A stretch of 26,570 bases of DNA from assembly GCA_000708835.1 (NCBI GenBank), contig DF237812.1:1-26570 (forward strand), written 5' to 3'. Source of the stretch: Klebsormidium nitens (taxonomy: Eukaryota; Streptophyta; Klebsormidiophyceae; Klebsormidiales; Klebsormidiaceae). Both the position numbers and the translations under genes were made by a program. The notes beneath the pieces are model-generated. The model saw nothing but the letters and a program-made list of their open reading frames with translations. It was not told the DNA's origin and searched no databases. Position 1 is the first letter of the stretch, and each line of letters opens with the position of its first letter. This document shows, in pieces, positions 20,689 through 26,570 of this stretch.

Positions 20689-23600
20689 ATGCCGGAGAAG
20701 GACACAGTGCGCTGCTTCCTGGAGGAGCTCCTCAAACACATCCATGACTTCGACTCCCCCGACGGTCCCACTGTCCTGAAGGGCATCTTCTTCCCCGACA
20801 AAGAGAACGTCAAAGGGGACCCGTTTCCAACCGACCCCAACGACACGGAGGCCATCGAGAGGATGAGCCTGCTCATCCGCAATGCGATGGACGTGGAGCG
20901 CCTGCCGGAGTCCCTCAAGGGGCGGCGCATCCACAGTGTGCAACAGATCGGCACAGTCCTAGAGATTCTCCTCCTGCGCGACGACTTTGACCCCGCAGCG
21001 AAGACGGAGCAGACGGTCGACGCGATGCGGATCATTTTCAAGAACCAGGCTCAGATCGGGTGGCTGAAAATCTCGGACTGGGAAAAGTACCCCGCGGCGT
21101 ATACATGCCGGGAACGGCGCGGACCAGGGTGTCTGCACTAATGGCGTGCGACAATGAGAAGGACCCGGGGGAGGGGCACCTGCTGGCTCTCATCGACGGC
21201 CTGGCAAGGATCAACTAGGCGCAAATCCTGGTCCGGCAGCGGACGCTTCAAGCAAGCGACGGGGGTTTGGGTCCGAGAAATGGTTTTTGCTGCGTACGGA
21301 CGGGGCTACGATCCAATAAACGCGCCGTGGAAGTGGGGTCCGGATATAAGGTGGACACCCTCCTGGGGTGGGGGGGCAAGGCGCTGACGGGGCCGGAGTT
21401 CAGTGGACCGCTCGCACGTGCTGTGAATCAGGTGTGGTGCATACTTGTCCAGGTGCTCGACTCCGAGTACGGCTTTGACGGGATCGGAGCTCGCATTAAG
21501 GGGCATCTGTGCGGGATCCTCCGGGCCGCGCAGCGGGACGTGTGCCAAGTGCGGGAGCGCCGCAATGGCCGGTATTGGGACTTCATGCGACGCATGGCCA
21601 AGTACGTCAGCAGCACTGCTTATTCGGGTTTGGCATTTCATTTTTGAGCCAAACTTGTTTGTTTGCCACGAGTCTCTGGGCACTTCCCAGTCCATGGTTT
21701 TTCTGCTTTTGAAAAGTCTTGAAGGTTGTGCTTGTGTTCAGGCGAGCTTTCTGTTGCTCGCTGCTGAACTATTTTCACGGGTCAAGTAAATGCATTGGGT
21801 CCTTCTTTGCTTGGCTGTTGCTTTAACCATTGAGTATAAAGACTAAGTTGAATCTTGAGTGTTGGAATGTAACCCAAGTTGCTCACACCTACGAGCCGCT
21901 CCAAAAAGTTCCTGGCATTGATCTCATTGCTTTGTTTTTCGCCAGGTTGTTAGGAATAACAAGGCTTCAGGACCTGCAGCACCCTGAGAATCTCCATCTT
22001 CTGCCCATCTTCCTCGCGGTGGTGTACCAGTTTCTCCTCGACTCCCGGTTCCAGGACAAAGAGTGAGCACCTTTCACCTTCATCTGTGGACTTTGGGGCG
22101 CTGTGTTAAATAATCAGAGGTCTGGGACTTTGTTGGGTCATCCGATTCCTAGCCAATTCAAGACTTTGTGAATCAAGCATGCTCGCTAACTAGGGCTTCA
22201 CCAGAACGTAATCCAGCCCGGTTAGTGGAATTGACCTAGACATACCGGTCCGCTGATTAGCCTTTTGGGCACGAACCATATCTGAGAACCGGCAGACTTG
22301 CGGGCACTAAGCATATCTGAGAACAGCCAGATTATTGTGGACTAGGGTCTAATTTTGGGGCATGGAATCTGGTCGGGCCTCAACCAGATTGCAGCTCATT
22401 AGCCAGGACTCTTGACAGGGTTTCAATTCTTGACTAGCGAGACTTCTTTTTACTCAACCACACTGTGCCTTTCGCACGACATTTCTACAGCCCTTGTAAG
22501 AAAGCAAAGAAGCTATTGTCTCCTCTTAATGATCGCACAAGGACGCAACCTTGACATGTTGTTTTGTGCTTGGTGCTTGTAGTTATAATGTCATGACGGC
22601 CAACATCGGCAAGAAGGCGGCGGCGTCCGCCAGCTACGTTGTTGCGTACCAGCAACCAGACCACGTGTTGAATGGGCGCGTAAGTGTGAAAGCGATGGGC
22701 ATTCGGGCTAGGTAGTGACCAGAAAGAAGATCGTGGATACAATGGACTGTTTCTTTCTTCCCCTTGAATGTGTCTACCTTTTTCAACGGACTTCTAGCAT
22801 TTTCATCCGGCTATCTAGCTTCTGTGTCGGTTTCTCCCGTGGATGTGGATGCTAATGCTTCGTATGGTCAGCCAAATTCCAGCCAAGGATGTTTGTTGAC
22901 TGCAGGTGGATTTTCGTCCTTCCCTTTGCGTACTTTCCACACGCTCTCAGCAGATTCCAATAAGCCAATAGCATCGTTATAACATGCTGAACACGTCAGG
23001 CAACCAAGGCGAGATTAAGCTTTGGTAAGGGTTTCGATGAGTCTTCCTTATCAATGGTCAGGCTTGACTTTTGAGTTGTCTTTGCAGCCCGAAAACGACC
23101 CGGGGAACGTCCACCTCAAGGCCCACGTCCACGTGGACGTTATTGCGAGCGACCCCCAGGAGTGGAGAGAGATTCAATCGGAGATGGGCATCAGAAAGCT
23201 AGGGGAGCCCCTCAAGAAGCCCGGATTGACAAGGGGGCGCCTTGGGGCAATGGCACACGGGTTCGTGAGCTGTGGGGAAAACGGCGACTTGCAACTGTAC
23301 GATTCGCAAAGTGTTCCGGGGCCAAAGCAGCAGAGGGTTAGGCAGCCTGAGTATGGCGCGGACGGAAAGAGGGTCGACCGGCCCTATGACATTCACGGAG
23401 GCAAAAACGACAAGCGGAAGCGGGACATTGGTGACGGGTTGTACGCCCTTGCCGAGTCAGACGGCTCCCGAGGCCCCGGGAGGCAAATGTACGAGTGTTG
23501 TATGTCGTACCTGGGGTTCTCGGAGGAGGACCTACTGCCGGGGAAGCGGGTGGAGCTGAATGCAAAGCGGAAGGCAGAGCGGCCCGGGCCGGAGGAGCTG

Positions 23601-25619
23601 GCGGCGGCGGCGCAGGAGAGGAAGCGGGCCAAGCGGCAGAGGTTAAAGGAACAGAAGAAAGGTAAGGAGAGCGAGTGTGTCGTTCTCACATGCAAGCTGG
23701 CATTCTTGAGAAAGTTTTTTCATCAAGCGCACTAGGAGTGATCCTGTTGTTGTTGCTTGCTTGCCTGACTATGCTTTAAGAGGCTTTCAGAACGAGTCGG
23801 ACGATCTGCTCCGAGCGGATCCTGGACCTCGATCTCATAATAACATCCACTTCGAAAGAAGCTTCCGCCTCTTCCGACTTGTTCCGGTCGCCGCTTTCCC
23901 TCTCGACCATGAAATGTCCAAAATGATTGGCTTGCTTGGCTTTGGATTGCTAGCTCAATCAAGGCCTTGTCTTGTCTTGTCTTGTCTTGTCTACACGACT
24001 GCTGTGTTCACTTGAATGCGTTGAAGCGTTGAGTAGTAGACTTAGATTCGCTTCTTGTCCAGGACGAGTTGGCAGCGCAGGTGGCGAGACGCCCTGCGAG
24101 AGGACGGCGCCTCATTCTTCTCCCGTCCTTTGGGACGACGACATGGAGGTGAGCAAGGGCAGACTGCGCTTCCCTTTTGTGCCTCCGTTGGGCGCTTTCA
24201 TGTGAGGCCGATCGAAATGCTCTCGTGGGGCCTTCTAGTAACATCTCGCTCTAGTCAAAACCCTTGTGAACGTACTCGTACACGCTTGTGTCTGCAAACG
24301 CTCGTACATAGTATCAACACGAAGACTATTAAAATGTGTTCTGCTCCAAGCGTGCTGTCGTTCTTGACTTCGCTTTCACGTGGTACGAAGAAAAGAGCCT
24401 CTTCGACTCGTTTGTGTGTTCTAGTGGCCTGGTTTCTGGCCTGCCCATACAAATTTTACTCTCCTTCTAATGAATCTGAAGCGCATATACTCCAATCCTC
24501 TCGTGTTACATCGTATGCAGAACGTACCTTTGTCAACTCTTTCAACCGCTTTGGCCTCTGCACCCGCTCCGTCTGCCCCCGGTCTGCCACCACCAGTCTG
24601 CTCCCAGTCTGCCCCTAGTCTGCCCCAACCTCTGCCACCTCTGATGCATCAACCGGAGACCCCCGCGGCGCCGGCAGCCGAGCTCGTCAGCCAGCGGGTG
24701 CGGATCTGGGTGCCGATGCTGAAAAGTGAGTAACAATTGTCTCCTTGAGCAAACATGTCACCAAGTGATTGGGCTTGTGTCAATCAGCAAACGCTGGTTT
24801 AAGGCTTTCTGGAGGCATTCTGTAAAGCAAAGCTTTACGCTACATGCTGCAGTATCATTGGAGAGGCGCAATCTGAGTCCTGTGCACAAACGCGCATAAT
24901 TTGACCATCTTTTCCGTTTGCAATATGTATCTACGACAATGACATTCGGGGGGGAATCTGCTCTATCCAAGATTCCGTTATACTGATTGGGGTGCTTATG
25001 AGGGATTTTGAGATACTTGACATAAGTCCAACTTTGCTCGCAGGTACGAGGCGGGGCGGGTGGTGCGTTACACTCGGTGGAACGGCCAACATCAGGTACA
25101 AACTTATCCAGAAGGCCACGTAATAGTTTGAAATGATTGTCGCAGATGTCTTGAGCAACCTTGGAGTCGGCGGTTTCATATTCTGGTTTCCATTCCTGAT
25201 ATGGACTCCTAAGTTGGTGGTCTTTGGATTGATAGACGAAGCGAATGTAACTTTTGCACCTTAGGAACGCGTATATGACTGCATTCTGGTCGGATGTGCA
25301 ATTGGAGATCATTCCTTAGGGAGTATTCTTCACGAAGATCCACGCCTACCAAGAGCTCGTCTATGGTTCCTACCGCTTTGGAAACCAAGACGTTGCGCGC
25401 TGACATCGATTTCCATTGAGACAACAATTTCCCAACTTTCCAACAAACTTGCAGATTCTGTACGACAACGGCATCAGGAAGTTCGTCAACTTGACCAAGG
25501 ACCGGTGGCACGTGTTGGACGACGACGACAGCCTAGAAGGGGGCGGGGCCGCAGGAGATAAGACCGGTGACCACGACGAAGAGGGATGCGTGTTGGTGAG
25601 AACCTTGACCAACTTTTAG
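20689..25619 (+). CDS. Large unrecognised multi-exon gene (probable frameshift in exon 2)
   Basis: ATG at 20689 has good context (ACAACAATGCC). Proposed exons: 20689-21098, about 21219-21601, 21946-22062, 22583-22679, 23088-23661, 24063-24148, 24521-24725 and a last exon 25455-25619. Junctions from 21601 through 24725 agree in phase and use canonical sites (GTACGT, GTGAGC, GTAAGT, GTAAGG, GTGAGC, GTGAGT donors). Exon 1 is acidic and helical (TVRCFLEELLKHIHDFDSPD). Exon 3 reads HPENLHLLPIFLAVVYQFLL. Exon 5 (191 codons) contains HLKAHVHVDVIASDPQEW and ends in a very basic tract (AQERKRAKRQRLKEQKK), likely a nuclear localisation signal or nucleic-acid-binding segment. Exon 7 begins Pro/Ser-rich. 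The last exon reads ILYDNGIRKFVNLTKDRWHV and is then acidic. Exon 2 changes frame at a G7 run (21370-21376). The connection between 24725 and 25455 is unresolved. No family is recognised. Confidence 0.5.
21370..21376 (+). pseudogene. Probable 1-base frameshift at a G7 homopolymer
   Basis: Upstream of this run the better frame reads VWVREMVFAAYGRGYDPINA then WKWGPDIRWTPSW and soon stops. Downstream the coding frame (GPLARAVNQVWCILVQVLDS, then RRNGRYWDFMRRMAKY), which joins correctly to the next exon, is offset by one base. A one-base loss in the G run would explain this. It may be a sequencing error in a homopolymer or a real inactivating change. Confidence 0.4.
22267..22336. repeat. Two tandem 35-bp direct repeats within an intron
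   Basis: Copies at 22267-22301 and 22302-22336 share GGGCAC.AA.CATATCTGAGAAC..CCAGA-like sequence with few differences. They lie in the intron between 22062 and 22583. Confidence 0.6.
23662..24062 (+). other. Intron of the 20689-25619 gene, containing a (CTTGT)5 microsatellite
   Basis: The interval runs from GTAAGG to CTTGTCCAG, 401 bp. It contains five perfect CTTGT units at 23966-23990 and otherwise nothing of note. Confidence 0.5.
24571..24640 (+). repeat. Imperfect ~11-bp coding repeat (CAGTCTGCCCC)
   Basis: About five copies of (CA/CG)GTCTGCCCC-like units encode the Pro/Ser-rich start of the exon 24521-24725. This is a low-complexity, expansion-prone linker. Confidence 0.55.
24758..25312 (-). 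CDS. Uncharacterised 184-codon ORF antisense to the 3' part of the large gene
   Basis: It runs ATG to stop without interruption in a region that is not GC-rich, mostly opposite a presumed intron (24726-25454) of the plus-strand gene. Protein-like segments include VAQDICDNHFKLLRGLLDKF, then a Pro/Cys-rich stretch and SWTYVKYLKIPHKHPNQYNG. No domain is recognised. Competing plus-strand exon candidates overlap it (25044-25095 and about 25320-25382) but do not join in phase. Either the plus-strand gene model lacks exons here or this is a nested minus-strand gene. Confidence 0.35.
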   Translation of the reverse strand: MISNCTSDQNAVIYAFLRCKSYIRFVYQSKDHQLRSPYQEWKPEYETADSKVAQDICDNHFKLLRGLLDKFVPDVGRSTECNAPPAPPRTCEQSWTYVKYLKIPHKHPNQYNGILDRADSPPNVIVVDTYCKRKRWSNYARLCTGLRLRLSNDTAACSVKLCFTECLQKALNQRLLIDTSPITW

Positions 25620-26570
25620 GCGTAACGGTTTTAGGGTCTAGGGTTTTCGGACTGCTGACACTTTACTTTAGCATGTTCTCTCGGATTATCCAACTTCAGA
25701 CAGTGGTGCCCGAGAGATTTTGCGAGGCGGATGCGGGGGGCCTTCTTTCTTGTTGCTTGTGATGCTTTAGTATGCATCCCAACTGCTTCTTGTACCCAAA
25801 GACGCTTACTATGCCAATGCGTGTCCTGAGTATTGAGCTCGCTCTAAGCGAGAAGGCGTTTCCCACATGTGTATGAGAACAGGCAGATCTTGTCAAGCAT
25901 TCTCGGGGCACACAGTGACGTAGCTTCTGCGCACACCTCAACAAGCTTTGCAAGGCAGGTGGTGCAGTCTCCCCCCAGATGCTTGGACCATGCCCTATGG
26001 GTGATCTCTGCAAACGACTTTGTCCCAGCTGCTTCCTTGCCCTTACTTGCATTTGCGCAGGCCCCTCGACGCGCTCCCACTGGGTCCAGACGGAAGCCGT
26101 CGAAGGCTCTTGCCATGCCGTGAGGAGCCGGTGCCGTAACACGTTGTGCGCACGCGGCAGCGGTCTGGCAGTGTAAGGCGGGTGGCTGACAGGTGTCATC
26201 CACGCGGAGGCTTCGAGGTTTCCGAGGCTCCGGTGGCCTGTCGAGTCCGCACGAGGGCAATCCCCCACCGTAGAATGATAGCCAGTGACGAGGCTAGGAC
26301 ACACGAGTAAGACCACATGCTAGGGTTGACAGTAGTTGACTCCCGGTCGGTAGCTAGGCCTCCGGCCGAGTGTAGATCTTGGACCGGGAGACACCATCTC
26401 CGGCCTAGTGGTAGTGCTAGTATAATTACTTGCTTCTAGAGTAGTGGGACTCACTTCTCAAGTTGCAAGTTCTCCTCGAGCTTCCTTGTAAGGACAATGG
26501 CGCCCGAGCATGTGAGAAGGACCCGAGCATTCAGCCGTGGTACATTGGTGTGGAGCTTCGTCTCCGGTGA
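25620..26570. other. No confident gene; overlapping open frames on the minus strand
   Basis: Two minus-strand frames are open together (25696-26316, 206 codons; 25844-26260, 138 codons), along with a shorter plus-strand one. This usually signals composition rather than coding, although AEITHRAWSKHLGGDCTTCL in the second frame is protein-like. Near the window end, 26340-26348 (CTCCCGGTC) pairs with 26382-26390 as a 9-bp inverted repeat around a GC-rich loop. Confidence 0.35.

Noticed and set aside
20410-21041. Minus-strand ORFs of 148 and 177 codons opposite the first exon of the large gene
   Set aside because: They are shadows of the 20689 exon, which has a good start context and more natural composition; neither has splice or motif support.
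25696-26316. 206-codon minus-strand ORF near the window end
   Set aside because: Two other frames are open across the same stretch, no splice partners or motifs are seen, and the three cannot all be coding. Listed only as an ambiguous interval.
1-26570. CRISPR arrays, bacterial operons, tRNA or rRNA genes
   Set aside because: There are no regularly spaced identical repeats, no ribosome-binding-site-led gene clusters, and no cloverleaf or rRNA-like segment that I could see; the gene structure is intron-rich and eukaryotic.

Overview
The window looks like nuclear DNA of a photosynthetic, intron-rich eukaryote. Genes are broken into short exons by GT..AG introns of roughly 100-800 bp, intergenic spaces are long, and base composition is middling with GC-rich exons. 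A streptophyte alga (for example a Klebsormidium-like organism) fits: the first gene has a plant-type SGT1 TPR module and a Crinkler/RHS-type NTPase. This assignment is inference; there is no rRNA, tRNA or conserved housekeeping marker to settle it.

Layout. 1-427: a perfect 21-bp hairpin, then probable 5' flank. 428-5893 (+): the best-supported gene, seven exons whose phases all agree and sum to 2697 nt (898 aa). It joins an SGT1-like TPR domain through a Gly/Ser linker to a P-loop STAND-like NTPase and a PD-(D/E)XK-like nuclease domain of the Crinkler/RHS (CR) effector class. 6771-6990: a short-word satellite cluster whose inverted partner lies at 18345-18637. 7606-11590 (-): an uncharacterised gene of at least four exons with a weak OTU-like motif, followed at its 3' side by four degenerate tandem copies of a micro-exon-like unit. 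12515-12969 (-): a small two-exon candidate. 13762-15075 (+): a two-exon gene whose C-terminal part resembles regions seen in transposon-encoded proteins. 15076-18340: no gene seen, but a cluster of TGACGTCA palindromes. 18640-20690: GC-rich palindromic and C/G-homopolymer sequence, then non-coding sequence. 20689-25619 (+): a large unrecognised multi-exon gene with a probable one-base frameshift and an antisense ORF over its 3' part. 25620-26570: no confident gene.

How the parts relate. No shared pathway is visible across the window. The conspicuous item is the TPR-NTPase-nuclease protein. SGT1 is the co-chaperone of NLR immune receptors in plants, and CR-type NTPase-nuclease proteins are conflict effectors, so the fusion is the best candidate for an undescribed system. 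Much of the rest (OTU-like gene, transposase-like C-terminus, satellites, exon-unit array) suggests an accessory, transposon-influenced region. All gene models are ab initio from splice signals and reading phase, without transcripts.
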